A stretch of 64,000 nucleotides of DNA from NCBI GenBank assembly GCA_036504595.1, contig DASXUX010000074.1:62001-126000 (forward strand), written 5' to 3'. Shown piece after piece: positions 36,669 through 45,987 of this stretch. The notes under the pieces were generated by a model. That model was not told the DNA's origin. It worked only from the letters and a program-made list of their open reading frames with translations, and did not search any database. The DNA comes from DASXUX01 sp036504595. GTDB taxonomy: Bacteria; Planctomycetota; SZUA-567; H5-PLA8. The number at the start of each line of letters is the position of its first letter. Within the stretch, counting starts at the first letter, position 1. The translations under genes and the position numbers were made by a program.

Positions 36669-37806
36669 ACGCCTTCTTGACCTCTTCCCACTTGCCCGCC
36701 TTGGCGCTCTTGATCACTGAATCGCAGACGTACTGCGTCTGGAGCGCTTCGCGGAAGCTTGGGCTGCAGGGTGTGCCCTTGTCCATGGCTTGCATGAACT
36801 CAGCGAGCTGGTGCACGAACGATTCGGCGTAGCCGATCGCCAGACCGGGCACCCACCAATTCTTCATGTAGGGGTGATCGCCATCGGTGACATGGATCGA
36901 ACGCCAGCCGCGGAGCTGACCTTCGTCCTTGTGATCGAAATACTGCAAACGGTGCAGGTCATGCAGGTCCCAGCGGATCGACGCTTTCTCGCCGTTGATT
37001 TCGAGCGTGTACAGAGCCTTGTGGCCGCGGGCGTAGCGCGTCGATTCGAAGTTGCCCATCGAACCGTTCGCGAACTTACAGAAGAAGGTGCAGGCGTCGT
37101 CGATGGTGACCGGTTCCATCTTGCCGGTCTCAACGTTCTTGCGCTCCTTGACGAAGGTTTCGGTCATCGCGCAGACGCTGTTGATGCCGCCGTTGTGCCA
37201 CAGAGCGGTGTCGATGCAATGCGCCAGCAGGTCGCCCGTCACGCCTGAACCGGCCGACTTGATATCCAGCCGCCAAGTGCCCATGCCGCCTTGCGGGACG
37301 TCGGTCGAAATCGTCCAGTCCTGGAGGAAGTTGGCGCGATAGTGGAAGATGCGGCCTAGCCGGCCTTCTGCGATCAGGTTCTTGGCCATCGTCACGGCAG
37401 GCACGCGGCGGTAGTTGAACGAGCACAGATTTGGAACCTTGGCTTTTTCGACGGCCGCGACCATCTGTTCGGCTTGTTCCGGATTCAGAGCCAGCGGCTT
37501 CTCGCAGATGATCGCCTTGCCGGCTTGAGCGGCGGCGATGGCAAGCTGCGCGTGCATGTTATTCGGCACGCAGATTTCAACGAGGTCGATCTTGGGGTCT
37601 TCGATCACCTTGCGCCAGTCGGTGGTGTGCTGCTGATAGCCCCACTTCTGCGCGAAGGCTTTGGCTTCGGCATCGACCAGGCCGCAGATGGTCTTCAGCA
37701 CCGGCCGGTAGGGAACGTCAAAAAAGTGGTTCACTTTCTGATGGGCGTTGGAATGCGTCCGGCCCATGAACCCGTATCCGATCAGTCCGACATTCAGGTC
37801 TTTCAT
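36667..37806 (-). CDS. Gfo/Idh/MocA family oxidoreductase
   Basis: 379 residues. N-terminal Rossmann fold: LNVGLIGYGFMGRTHSNAH (GxGxxG), then the family motif ICEKPLALN with the catalytic lysine of the EKP signature. The second domain has GSGVTGDLLAHCIDTALWHN, where Asp and His match the usual catalytic pair. Members oxidise or reduce sugars and inositols with NAD(P). A strong AGGAGGAAG site precedes the ATG. It is last of a three-gene minus-strand set with a TIM-barrel isomerase and a cupin isomerase, probably one sugar pathway. Confidence 0.93.
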   Translation of the reverse strand: MKDLNVGLIGYGFMGRTHSNAHQKVNHFFDVPYRPVLKTICGLVDAEAKAFAQKWGYQQHTTDWRKVIEDPKIDLVEICVPNNMHAQLAIAAAQAGKAIICEKPLALNPEQAEQMVAAVEKAKVPNLCSFNYRRVPAVTMAKNLIAEGRLGRIFHYRANFLQDWTISTDVPQGGMGTWRLDIKSAGSGVTGDLLAHCIDTALWHNGGINSVCAMTETFVKERKNVETGKMEPVTIDDACTFFCKFANGSMGNFESTRYARGHKALYTLEINGEKASIRWDLHDLHRLQYFDHKDEGQLRGWRSIHVTDGDHPYMKNWWVPGLAIGYAESFVHQLAEFMQAMDKGTPCSPSFREALQTQYVCDSVIKSAKAGKWEEVKKA

Positions 37807-37838
37807 CTCTTCCTCCTTCAGGGGCCTCTTTTTCCAGC

Positions 37839-37907
37839 CGCAAAGACGCGAAGACGCAAAGGAAAGAACTTTCTTCTTGCTGTTCTTTGCGCCTTTGCGT
37901 CTTTGCG
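37839..37907. repeat. Paired inverted octad arrays (CGCAAAGA / TCTTTGCG)
   Basis: CGCAAAGA, CGCGAAGA, CGCAAAGG at 37839-37862 faces TCTTTGCG, CCTTTGCG, TCTTTGCG at 37884-37907. The same element, slightly changed, is at 60123-60193. It lies between two genes of one operon and could attenuate or stabilise the transcript. Confidence 0.9.
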
Positions 37908-37921
37908 GTTCATCCCAAACC

Positions 37922-38962
<1,041 letters not shown>

Positions 38963-39008
38963 CGGTAGTCTCCTCCTTTATGCAAGCAGTCCAGAGTTCA
39001 CGAGCGTC

Positions 39009-39118
39009 AGTGCTGAGTGTCGAGTCGCACGCGCGAATTCGGGCACCCTTGCTGCGGACCTTGCGGTTCCTCCGCAAACCTCTCCCCCGGCCCCTCCCCT
39101 CGAAGGGGAGGGGAGAAC
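39009..39118. repeat. Heptads and a GC-rich palindrome between operon genes
   Basis: AGTGCTG, AGTGTCG, AGTCGCA at 39009-39029 are followed by CCCCTCCCCTCGAAGGGGAG and its flanks near 39090-39115, a member of the same GC-rich palindrome group seen at 54590-54690. A CACCAAGTACC unit (39140-39152) matches the array at 45873-45984. Confidence 0.65.
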
Positions 39119-39158
39119 AGCGGCGGCGATGGAACACCCCTCACCAAGTACCAAGCCG

Positions 39159-40421
39159 TTACTTCATGTGGTCCCCGACTTCCGGGGCATCAGAGTTCAC
39201 TTCCGGTCCGAAGTAGCGCAGCATGACCAGCGGTTCGGTGGCGGAGGTGTTTTCGAAGGTCACGCCGGACTTCGCGGCGTCTTCGGTGCAGAACACTTCG
39301 TCTTCGGTCTGGTCGTAGAAGCCGATGAGCTTCGGGCAGTTCAGCGGGACTTTGTTCATGCGGCCTTCGCCCTGGACGACTTGGAGACCGTACGCGCCCT
39401 TGTCCTTGATCTTGCACTTCACGCCGGGTTGCAGCGTCAGTTCTTTGGCCGAGAAACACTGCGCGCCCTTCACGCGGCCGTAGACGATCCACTTGTCCAC
39501 CCAGCCTTCGCTTTCGGTGTCTTCGACCGGAATGGGTTCCAGGTAGTGGTGCTTCTTGAACTCCGGATCGACGTTGCCTTCCCAGTCGAGCTGATCGACG
39601 ATGAAGTCGAGATCCTTGGTCTTGCTCTTCGGCATGTCTTTGACGAGCAACGACCAGGGGACTTCGCGGCCTTCGACGAGCGACTGGTACATTCCGAACA
39701 CGTCCGAACCCCACTGCGGTTCATACGTGCAGAGCGAACCGGGCGCATGCAGAATGCTCGGCGGGACCAGCCAGCCGCTGCCGGGCTTCAGGCGGTATGC
39801 GGGGGCGAGATCGAGGATGCCGTTGTCGCCGGTGTTCCAGTTTTCGAGGCACTTGCGGACCTGGCCCTTGGTCGTGCCGGGCGCGAAGCCGAAGAAAGTG
39901 TAAGGGAAGTTGTTGCCGGTGATGTTGTGCTGAACGGGGAAGTAGTAGCCTTCGGGTTTGCCTTCCTGTTTGACCAACGCGGCCTGTTCGGCGGACTGGT
40001 GCATGTGATGCGGGATCGGGCCCATGTTGTCGAAGAACTTCGAGTACACCGGCCAGCGCTTGTACTTCTTCCAGATCGCTTCGCCGATCAGGTCCGCGCC
40101 GAGTTCGTCGATTGCGTCTTTGAGCTGGAAGCGCTTGCCGTCGGCGACGACGTAGCTGAGGCCTTCGTCCGGCGTGCGGTTTTCGTTGGCGGCCGGCGTG
40201 GTGGAGGCGAACCAGCGTTCGTCGATGCCGCCGCGGTCGAGGCCGAAGGCGTACAAGTCTTCGGGTTTCAGCTTGAGGCGCTTGCCGGGCTGCAGGAAGG
40301 AGCGCGGCACCCAGCAGGGCGCCAGGCGCAGGACGCCGCCGCCCTGGTCCAGAGCGGTCTGCGCGACCTTCCGCACATTCTTGGTTACGGTTTCCAGTTC
40401 CTTGATGCTTTTGGCTTTCAT
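39159..40421 (-). CDS. Mannose-6-phosphate isomerase-like cupin protein
   Basis: 420 residues; ATG with GGGGAGGAG upstream. Two cupin-like regions. The metal-site motif GPIPHHMHQS fits type I phosphomannose isomerase-like proteins, as do GSGWLVPPSILHAPG and the late ELTLQPGVKCKIKDKGAYG strand. Longer and more divergent than ManA, so it may isomerise another sugar or sugar acid. First gene of the three-gene set read away from the PAS-AraC regulator. Confidence 0.75.
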   Translation of the reverse strand: MKAKSIKELETVTKNVRKVAQTALDQGGGVLRLAPCWVPRSFLQPGKRLKLKPEDLYAFGLDRGGIDERWFASTTPAANENRTPDEGLSYVVADGKRFQLKDAIDELGADLIGEAIWKKYKRWPVYSKFFDNMGPIPHHMHQSAEQAALVKQEGKPEGYYFPVQHNITGNNFPYTFFGFAPGTTKGQVRKCLENWNTGDNGILDLAPAYRLKPGSGWLVPPSILHAPGSLCTYEPQWGSDVFGMYQSLVEGREVPWSLLVKDMPKSKTKDLDFIVDQLDWEGNVDPEFKKHHYLEPIPVEDTESEGWVDKWIVYGRVKGAQCFSAKELTLQPGVKCKIKDKGAYGLQVVQGEGRMNKVPLNCPKLIGFYDQTEDEVFCTEDAAKSGVTFENTSATEPLVMLRYFGPEVNSDAPEVGDHMK

Positions 40422-40679
40422 GTTTGCTCCTCCCCGTGTGTTTGCGGATGGCGGACAGAAACGCAGCGTCCTCGGTTTCCTCTGCTGTTAGAAGTCTGTC
40501 TAACCTTACAGCCCGACAGGCTTTCCTGCTATGGTTTATACTGGTAATGATACAGCCACTTCTGGTATTCTATGCGCACCCGACGGACAGTGCTGAGTAA
40601 CGAGTGCTGAGTGCTGAGGAACAGCGGCACCGCACGCCACTGAGTACTCAGCACTCAGTACGCAGCACTGAGGCACCCT
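40422..40679. promoter_or_regulatory. Divergent control region of sugar operon and PAS-AraC gene
   Basis: 258 bases between two divergent starts. An AT-rich part near 40530-40560 (GGTTTATACTGGTAATGATAC) likely holds promoters. Most of the rest is a paired heptad array, listed separately. AraC half-sites cannot be picked by eye. Confidence 0.4.
40589..40673. repeat. Paired inverted heptad arrays (AGTGCTG / ACTCAGC)
   Basis: AGTGCTG, AGTAACG, AGTGCTG, AGTGCTG (40589-40616) faces ACTGAGT, ACTCAGC, ACTCAGT, ACGCAGC, ACTGAGG (40639-40673). The right arm ends six bases before the ATG at 40680, in the ribosome-binding position, where no ordinary Shine-Dalgarno site is visible. Confidence 0.92.
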
Positions 40680-41429
40680 ATGGACCCACAGAAACTTCAG
40701 GCCGAGTTCATGTCCCAGCTCGGGGATCATTTGTATCTCAAGGATTTGTTTGAGTCGCTGCCGGACGTTTATCTGTTCGTCAAGAATCGCAAGGGCCAGT
40801 TCATTCTTGGCAACCAGCTCCTGATACGAAAATGCAACGCTCAACGCTGGGAAGATGTGGCGGGCAAGACCGATTTCGATTTCTTTCCGAAGGAGCTTTG
40901 CGAAAATTTCCTGCGTGATGACACGCAGATCATGGAGACCGGGCAACCGATCATCAACAAGGTCGAATTGGTCGCGGCGGACGACGGGAGCATTCACTGG
41001 CACTGCACGACCAAGCTGCCGATTCGCGGGAAGGACGGGAGCATCATCGGCGTCGCGGGCGCCACGCGGGATTTGCGCAAGGCCAGCGCGTCCTTCATGC
41101 CGTACGAACAGATGGCCAAGGTGATCGAGTACATTCAGGCGCACTTTTGCGAGGCCATCGAGCCCAAGCAACTGGCTGAGATCGCGCACCTGTCAGTCAG
41201 TCAGCTTGAGCGCAAATTCCGGCGGCTCTTCCACGTTTCGCCCACGCAGTATGTTACTCGCGTGCGCGTCAACGCCGCATGCCGCGAACTGGAGCACACC
41301 AACAAGAAAATCGCCGCCATCGCCCGCGAACTGGGATTTTACGATCACAGCTACTTCACCAAACGATTCAGCGAATTCATGGGGATGTCGCCGGCGGATT
41401 ATCGCAGGAAGCATGTGTACGGGGAGTAG
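40680..41429 (+). CDS. PAS-domain AraC-family regulator
   Basis: 249 residues. An N-terminal PAS domain (LFESLPDVYLFVKNRKGQFI ... FDFFPKELCENFLRDD, ending HWHCTTKLPIRGKDGSIIGV) is joined to an AraC double HTH (LAEIAHLSVSQLERKFRRLF; IAAIARELGFYDHSYFTKRF; MSPADYRRK). PAS-AraC pairs are common in Planctomycetota and Lentisphaerota and probably sense a small molecule or redox state. Divergent from the cupin/TIM/Gfo-Idh operon, its probable target. The stop codon overlaps a palindromic repeat. Confidence 0.92.
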   Translation: MDPQKLQAEFMSQLGDHLYLKDLFESLPDVYLFVKNRKGQFILGNQLLIRKCNAQRWEDVAGKTDFDFFPKELCENFLRDDTQIMETGQPIINKVELVAADDGSIHWHCTTKLPIRGKDGSIIGVAGATRDLRKASASFMPYEQMAKVIEYIQAHFCEAIEPKQLAEIAHLSVSQLERKFRRLFHVSPTQYVTRVRVNAACRELEHTNKKIAAIARELGFYDHSYFTKRFSEFMGMSPADYRRKHVYGE

Positions 41430-41449
41430 CGCAATCCTCGTGGATTGCG
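41427..41449. repeat. Palindromic element (CGCAATCC/GGATTGCG), fourth copy
   Basis: TAG of the regulator's stop is directly followed by CGCAATCC, TCGT, GGATTGCG. It is the same element as the three copies near 17800-17960. Confidence 0.85.
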
Positions 41450-41514
41450 CGTGTTCATGGCACGATTGACACCCCGTAGTGTTGCGCGTAGAAGGGAATT
41501 GGAAGGATATAGCT

Positions 41515-41742
41515 ATGCGTGATTTAACGCTGGACCGAGTGCTGACTGAGGTGGAAGCCTTGTCTGCTGAGGATCAGGCGCTATTGGAGGAGTTGCTCCA
41601 CAAACGTCGTATTGAGGCATGGCGGGAGGAAACCGCGGCGTCAGCCAGGCGAGCGGTCAAGGCGTTGCGACGCGGCAAGCTTAAGCCTCAATCACCGAAA
41701 GACGTCGTCACGGCCTTGCGGTCAGGTCTCAAAGCTGATTAG
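41515..41742 (+). CDS. Putative antitoxin of a type II toxin-antitoxin pair
   Basis: 75 residues from ATG 41515, with AAGGA about nine bases upstream. Mostly helical and charged (LTEVEALSAEDQALLEELLH, RRIEAWREETAASARRAVK), like small antitoxins paired with RelE-type toxins. It stops three bases before the next gene. Assigned by context rather than by a clear family motif. Confidence 0.65.
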   Translation: MRDLTLDRVLTEVEALSAEDQALLEELLHKRRIEAWREETAASARRAVKALRRGKLKPQSPKDVVTALRSGLKAD

Positions 41743-41745
41743 ACG

Positions 41746-42030
41746 ATGAGCGAACTGGTTCTTACACCCCGGTTCGAGCGTTCCTTCCGCAGCGTGGTTC
41801 GGAAAAATCCATCGCTACAAAGGCTTATCGAGCGCGCGCTGCTTCGCATGGCCGCCGACATCGACGATCCGCGTTTGAAAACCCATCATTTGAGCGGACG
41901 GCTGGCCGGGCTTCATGCCTGTTCCGTCCAGTACGATTGCCGAATTGTGTTCGCCAAACAAAAGCACCCAAAGACTGGGTCCGAAGTGCTCTTGCTAATC
42001 AACATCGGTTCCCACGAGGAAGTATATTGA
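41746..42030 (+). CDS. RelE/YafQ-type toxin
   Basis: 94 residues with the order of RelE-superfamily mRNA interferases: LTPRFERSFRSVVRKNP, LKTHHLSGRLAGLHACSVQ, YDCRIVFAKQK and LLLINIGSHEEVY; the last segment resembles the 'GxHxxVY' end of YafQ/mqsR-like toxins. Such toxins cut mRNA at the ribosome. Coupled to the antitoxin gene upstream. Confidence 0.8.
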   Translation: MSELVLTPRFERSFRSVVRKNPSLQRLIERALLRMAADIDDPRLKTHHLSGRLAGLHACSVQYDCRIVFAKQKHPKTGSEVLLLINIGSHEEVY

Positions 42031-42088
42031 GAAAATCAGCACCGCGACCGCAAGGGGCGGCGGAGCGACCGAGGAATGAGGCGCAAAA

Positions 42089-42658
42089 ATGGAGTCTCAA
42101 ATTCAGGGTGAGACTACTTCCTCTGAGCGAGCGCCGCGCAACCGTGTGCTGATTCACTTGTCCAGCGTCATCGTTATGCTGCTTGTTGGCGCATTTCTTA
42201 TCGACCTTAATAGTACTAGGGTGACCTTTGGTGACGACGACTACAATCTGCATTCGGACACGGGATGGCCCGCGGAGTTCTACTGTGCAAAAAAGGACCC
42301 GGACGTCGTCGGCGGCGTGTGGACGTGTTGGAAGTTCTCGATGTGGTGTTTGTGCTACGACGTGGCTGTCTGCGCCAGCGTACTCGTGCTTACCTGTGTT
42401 CTGAGCGAACGCTGCCGAAGGCGCTGGAAACGCGAGTGGCTGCAGATCCATCTTTCGACTGCAATCGTTTTGATGATCGTCGCAGGCCTGTTGCTGGGGA
42501 TCACCCTGGAGAATCTCCGCGACACGGACGTGATGACTGACCGTGGCGGAATCTTGTCGCCGCGAGGTGAAATTATCGTGTTCATTTTCGCGATTCTCTT
42601 CGGCGTTTGGTGGTTCGCGGAGTGGCTAGTTAGGAGGCGGCCGAAGGAAGACAAGTAG
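42089..42658 (+). CDS. Small multi-pass membrane protein, function unknown
   Basis: 189 residues with GAGG eight bases upstream. Four hydrophobic helices: LIHLSSVIVMLLVGAFLID, CYDVAVCASVLVLTCVL, LSTAIVLMIVAGLLLGITL and VFIFAILFGVWWFAEWLV. A Cys-rich loop between the first two is probably outside. Codon use is less GC-biased than in neighbours. It follows a toxin-antitoxin pair and may belong to a small acquired segment. Confidence 0.65.
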   Translation: MESQIQGETTSSERAPRNRVLIHLSSVIVMLLVGAFLIDLNSTRVTFGDDDYNLHSDTGWPAEFYCAKKDPDVVGGVWTCWKFSMWCLCYDVAVCASVLVLTCVLSERCRRRWKREWLQIHLSTAIVLMIVAGLLLGITLENLRDTDVMTDRGGILSPRGEIIVFIFAILFGVWWFAEWLVRRRPKEDK

Positions 42659-42748
42659 CTGCAAACGAAATGCAGATTGGCGAAACTGGACATGTGATGC
42701 TGAGCGAAAGAAATTGGACTGTCTGGTTTTCGTGATATATTTCGGCAT

Positions 42749-42783
42749 TGGTGAGTGGTACTTAGTGAGTCGTACCTGGTGGG
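42749..42783. repeat. Heptad array forming a leader and ribosome-binding site
   Basis: TGGTGAG, TGGTACT, TAGTGAG, TCGTACC, TGGTGGG, then AGG. The last unit supplies GGTGGGAGG as the ribosome-binding region of the gene at 42797. Confidence 0.85.
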
Positions 42784-42796
42784 AGGCGCCGCCTTA

Positions 42797-43414
42797 ATGA
42801 ACACACGAATGCTGGCCGCTGCCGGAGTCCTGCTCATGCTGTCTACCGCGGCTCTTGCGGCCGGCTACAAGGCTGGCGAGGGCGAAACGGTGAAGAGCTG
42901 GTCTTGCCGGGACTATGATAACGCCAAGACCGTCGGCCAGCCTCTCTGCGTGTACTTCTACAATGCAAAGAATTCGAACAACGCGATCGCCAAAGTTTAC
43001 GAAGACAAAGCCATGCTTGGCGACAGCGCGTTGATCGCCAAGCTGAAGCCCTTCTTGCTGCTGAAGATCAAGACCGATGGGACGGCCGGCAAGAACTGGC
43101 CACCGGAATACGTGAGCCGCGCCGGCGCGGGCGCAACGATCATGCTGGCCAGCAGCGATCTGAAACAGACATGGTTCCTAGACAAGGATCTCGGCAAGGA
43201 GAAGATCAAGCCCGACACGCTGCTGCCGCAGATCGACCTGATTCTGAAGTACGAAGAGCACAAGAAGAAAACGGATCCGCCCAAGAAAGAAGCCCCGCCG
43301 CCGGTCGAAGAGAAGAAGAAGCCCGCGGTCCCCGGTTTGCCTACAGACGACGACAAGAAGCCCGACGCCAAGAAGCCCGCGAAGAAGAAAGTCGATGGGC
43401 CGGCGGACGAGTAG
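42797..43414 (+). CDS. Exported thioredoxin-fold-like protein with Lys/Pro-rich tail
   Basis: 205 residues with signal peptide (MLAAAGVLLMLSTAALAAGY). The middle part (GQPLCVYFYNAKNSNNAIAK, FLLLKIKTDG, GATIMLASSDLKQTWFLDKD) resembles thioredoxin-like folds but lacks a CXXC pair. The last 60 residues alternate Lys, Pro and Asp (PPKKEAPPPVEEKKKPAVPG), probably disordered. No function assigned. Confidence 0.65.
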   Translation: MNTRMLAAAGVLLMLSTAALAAGYKAGEGETVKSWSCRDYDNAKTVGQPLCVYFYNAKNSNNAIAKVYEDKAMLGDSALIAKLKPFLLLKIKTDGTAGKNWPPEYVSRAGAGATIMLASSDLKQTWFLDKDLGKEKIKPDTLLPQIDLILKYEEHKKKTDPPKKEAPPPVEEKKKPAVPGLPTDDDKKPDAKKPAKKKVDGPADE

Positions 43415-43536
43415 TTGCGGATTACAGACCTCAGATGGCGAAACCGCAATCAGCGAGCGCAGTCTATAGCCCAAACGTTTCGTGTACGAGACGCCTCTAC
43501 TATTAGAGAGTCTGTTGCAGGAACGAGGACATCTGG

Positions 43537-44376
43537 ATGCCCGACCCGGCGACCCACACCATCTCGGAGACCGGCGCAATCACTGCGTCTGTCGCTCCGC
43601 TGGTCCTGGAACCCGTGCCGGCAGTTCCGGAACCCAAGGTTTTCGTCGCGCCGAAACGCGCAACAGGCTTGCTGATTGTTGCGCTGATCCTCTCTACGGC
43701 CGCGCTGGCCGCTGTGCTTGTTATCTGGAGCCGCCAGCATTCGGAACTGAGCCGTCTCGAAGAGGAGCACCAGGAACTGTTGGCGCAGAGTCAATCCAAG
43801 GACAAAGCTCTGCGCGAGATGCGGGTCAACGCCGCTCAAGCGGACCAGGACATTTCTCTCGAGCGCGCGAAGGCCAGCGACGCGCAAGCCGCGTTCGCGC
43901 AGCTTCGCGAAGAGGCCGAACAGCAGAAGACCGAAGCGGAAACGAGGATTCAGGCGCTGCAGCACGCCGGCGAACTGGCACAGAATTCTGGCGGCGATCC
44001 GCTAGCGCCAAAGGCGAACACGCAGACTCAGGAACTCCAGCAGCAATTGGAGGCCGCTTATGCTCGCATCAAAGAACTCGAACAACAGGAACAGAAGGAG
44101 AAGGACGCCCGGCTGCGCGCGGAAAAGAGCACTGGCGATCTGAAGAAGACCACTCAAGCCGAAGATGACCAGCTAAAGAAGGAGAAAGCCGCTCGCGAAA
44201 AAGCCGAACGCGACGCCAAAGAGCAGGCTGATGCCGCCAAGAAAGCGCAAGCCGCCGAGACCTCCGCCGAAAAGCAGGTCAGCACGCTGCAGAACCAGGT
44301 GAACAAACTGCAGGGCGAACTCGAAAAGGCGCTGCAGCGCATCCACAATCTGGAAGGGCGCAAGACGAAACGTTGA
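43537..44376 (+). CDS. Membrane-anchored coiled-coil protein
   Basis: 279 residues. A 40-residue N-terminal part, one helix (GLLIVALILSTAALAAVLVI, ~44-63), then about 200 residues of Glu/Lys/Gln/Ala coiled coil (LSRLEEEHQELLAQSQSKDK, KEKAAREKAERDAKEQADAA) ending in LQNQVNKLQGELEKALQRIH. Likely cell-envelope or division-related scaffolding, but no family is recognised. It converges with the ScpB gene, the stops being four bases apart. Confidence 0.7.
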   Translation: MPDPATHTISETGAITASVAPLVLEPVPAVPEPKVFVAPKRATGLLIVALILSTAALAAVLVIWSRQHSELSRLEEEHQELLAQSQSKDKALREMRVNAAQADQDISLERAKASDAQAAFAQLREEAEQQKTEAETRIQALQHAGELAQNSGGDPLAPKANTQTQELQQQLEAAYARIKELEQQEQKEKDARLRAEKSTGDLKKTTQAEDDQLKKEKAAREKAERDAKEQADAAKKAQAAETSAEKQVSTLQNQVNKLQGELEKALQRIHNLEGRKTKR

Positions 44377-44380
44377 GGTT

Positions 44381-45631
44381 TTACGCGCCTTTGAACTCCG
44401 CCGGCTTGGGCAAATCCTGAATGCTCTTCAGCCCGAAGTGTTCGAGGAAATAATCGGTCGTTCCATACAGTAGCGGTTGCCCCAGTCCAGTCCCGCGGCC
44501 GCTGATCTTGATCAACTTCTTCTCCAACAGCAGCCGCAACACGGGACCGGCGCCGACGCCGCGCACCGATTCAATATCCGCTCGCCCGATCGGCTGACGG
44601 TAGGCAATCAGCGCGAGCGTTTCCAGCGCGGCCTGCGTCAGCTTGCGTTGAGCGGTCTGCGTTTTCAGCCGCTGAATCGCCGGATAAAATTCCGGGCGCG
44701 TGACGAGCCGGTATCCGCCCGCTACTTCCGCAATATCCCATGGCCGCCGCTGCTCGTCGTAAACCTTCTTCAGGTCCGGCAGAAGCTTGCGCACCGTCGC
44801 GCTGTCGCTGCCCGATGCGCGAGCCAGTTCGCGCACGCCGACAGGTTCTTCAGCCGCGAACAAGAGCGCCTCGACCGTCCGTGTGACTTCTTCGATCGGC
44901 CGCTTTACTTTCTCTTCCGACGACTCTTCATCTTCGTCGGTCTCTCTTGCCGGAGCGCTCCCTTCGGCAGCAGTAGGTTCCCCTTCAGCCGCCCCTTCGC
45001 TCGTCTCCGCAGTTTCTGTTTCCGTCGTCGTCGCAGGCTGTTCCTGGCCCGCGGCGCTTTCTTCAATGGCCGCGTCAGGCTGTTCAGCGACAACTTCCGC
45101 GCTCATATCGGCCGCAGTTTGCGCGGTCTGTTCCGCGGCCGTTTCCGGAGCGGCTTCTGCAACCGGAGTCTCTTGCGCCACCGCCTCCGTCGCGGCCTCA
45201 GCCGCAGCGGCTGCTTCTGCCGGTACGCTCGGGGCGGCCTCGACTTCGCTTTTCTTCTTTTTGCGGGGGCGCTTCGGCTTCGTTACCGGTTCTGCGACAG
45301 CCGCCTCCGCAGAAACCGTGTCCGCCGGAACGGCTGGCGCACTGGCTTCCGTCTGTTCAGGGATTGTGATCACTTGCTGCGCCACCGCGGCGACCTCAGT
45401 TGGCAGAGCTTCGGTCGCCGTGATGGCGTTCTCGCCGACGTCTTCGGGGGCAGCCGCGATCGCCTTTTTCTTTGCGCGAACTTTCCGCTTGGGCTTGGCT
45501 TTTGTCTCGGACGCCGCGGCAGCAGCGCTTTCCTCGCCCGTGGGCGAAGCCGCATCAGGCGCCGTAGTCTGCTCGTCAGCCGGAGCGCTGTGCACTGCTG
45601 GATTGTCTGTTTCAGGACTCTCAGGCATCAT
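44381..45631 (-). CDS. scpB: Chromosome segregation protein ScpB with long basic/acidic N-terminal extension
   Basis: 416 residues; the last ~180 are a normal ScpB with its two winged helices (VEALLFAAEEPVGVRELARA, LTQAALETLALIAYRQPIGR, IESVRGVGAGPVLRLLLEKK, ending YLEHFGLKSIQDLP-like). ScpB joins ScpA and SMC in the condensin complex. The first ~230 residues are low complexity: Ala/Glu/Thr-rich with two clusters of basic residues (KPKRKVRAKKKA and KPKRPRKKKKSE), reminiscent of histone H1 or AT-hook tails. Ordinary ScpB is about 190 residues. No scpA is adjacent. Confidence 0.92.
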   Translation of the reverse strand: MMPESPETDNPAVHSAPADEQTTAPDAASPTGEESAAAAASETKAKPKRKVRAKKKAIAAAPEDVGENAITATEALPTEVAAVAQQVITIPEQTEASAPAVPADTVSAEAAVAEPVTKPKRPRKKKKSEVEAAPSVPAEAAAAAEAATEAVAQETPVAEAAPETAAEQTAQTAADMSAEVVAEQPDAAIEESAAGQEQPATTTETETAETSEGAAEGEPTAAEGSAPARETDEDEESSEEKVKRPIEEVTRTVEALLFAAEEPVGVRELARASGSDSATVRKLLPDLKKVYDEQRRPWDIAEVAGGYRLVTRPEFYPAIQRLKTQTAQRKLTQAALETLALIAYRQPIGRADIESVRGVGAGPVLRLLLEKKLIKISGRGTGLGQPLLYGTTDYFLEHFGLKSIQDLPKPAEFKGA

Positions 45632-45825
45632 TCAAGACCGTGCTCTTCTGTCGCCCCTCCCGGGGCTTGGGTCATCCAAGACCGACTATTCCCACGGCTT
45701 ACGCCGTGGGCTACTCGTGTGCCGCCGCTCCGCGGCTACGAGCATCGCACTATGATCGCGGCGCCGCCTAAGGTCGCTGAACGGTTACCGACGGACACGT
45801 GACCAAGTGCGACCGACAGCGATCC
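45632..45825. other. Upstream region of scpB with a REP-like hairpin
   Basis: CCCACGGC, TTAC, GCCGTGGG at 45691-45710 form an 8-bp stem with a 4-base loop, a typical dispersed palindrome. The rest shows no gene. With the array at 45826-45984 it makes up 356 bases without coding sequence. Confidence 0.6.
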
Positions 45826-45984
45826 ACGAACTACGAACTGCGAACTACAAATCAAAACTACGAACTGCGAACCACTCACCAAGTACCACTCACCAAGTAC
45901 CACTCACCAAGTACCACTCACCAAGTACCACTCACCAAGTACCACTCACCAAGTACCACACACCAAGTACCAAGCACCAAGCAC
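45826..45984. repeat. Longest heptad array: ACGAACT units followed by 16 uninterrupted heptads
   Basis: ACGAACT, ACGAACT, GCGAACT and degenerate units (45826-45872) lead into CACTCAC/CAAGTAC alternating from 45873 to 45984 with no indel: 16 heptads, the last ones CAAGCAC. The final unit stops three bases before the aminotransferase stop codon. The same 14-mer occurs singly at 39140 and, inverted, at 42749. Confidence 0.95.
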
Positions 45985-45987
45985 CAA

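Noticed and set aside
45873..45984. Possible CRISPR array
   Set aside because: Units are 7 bases and directly tandem with no spacers, and there are no cas genes.
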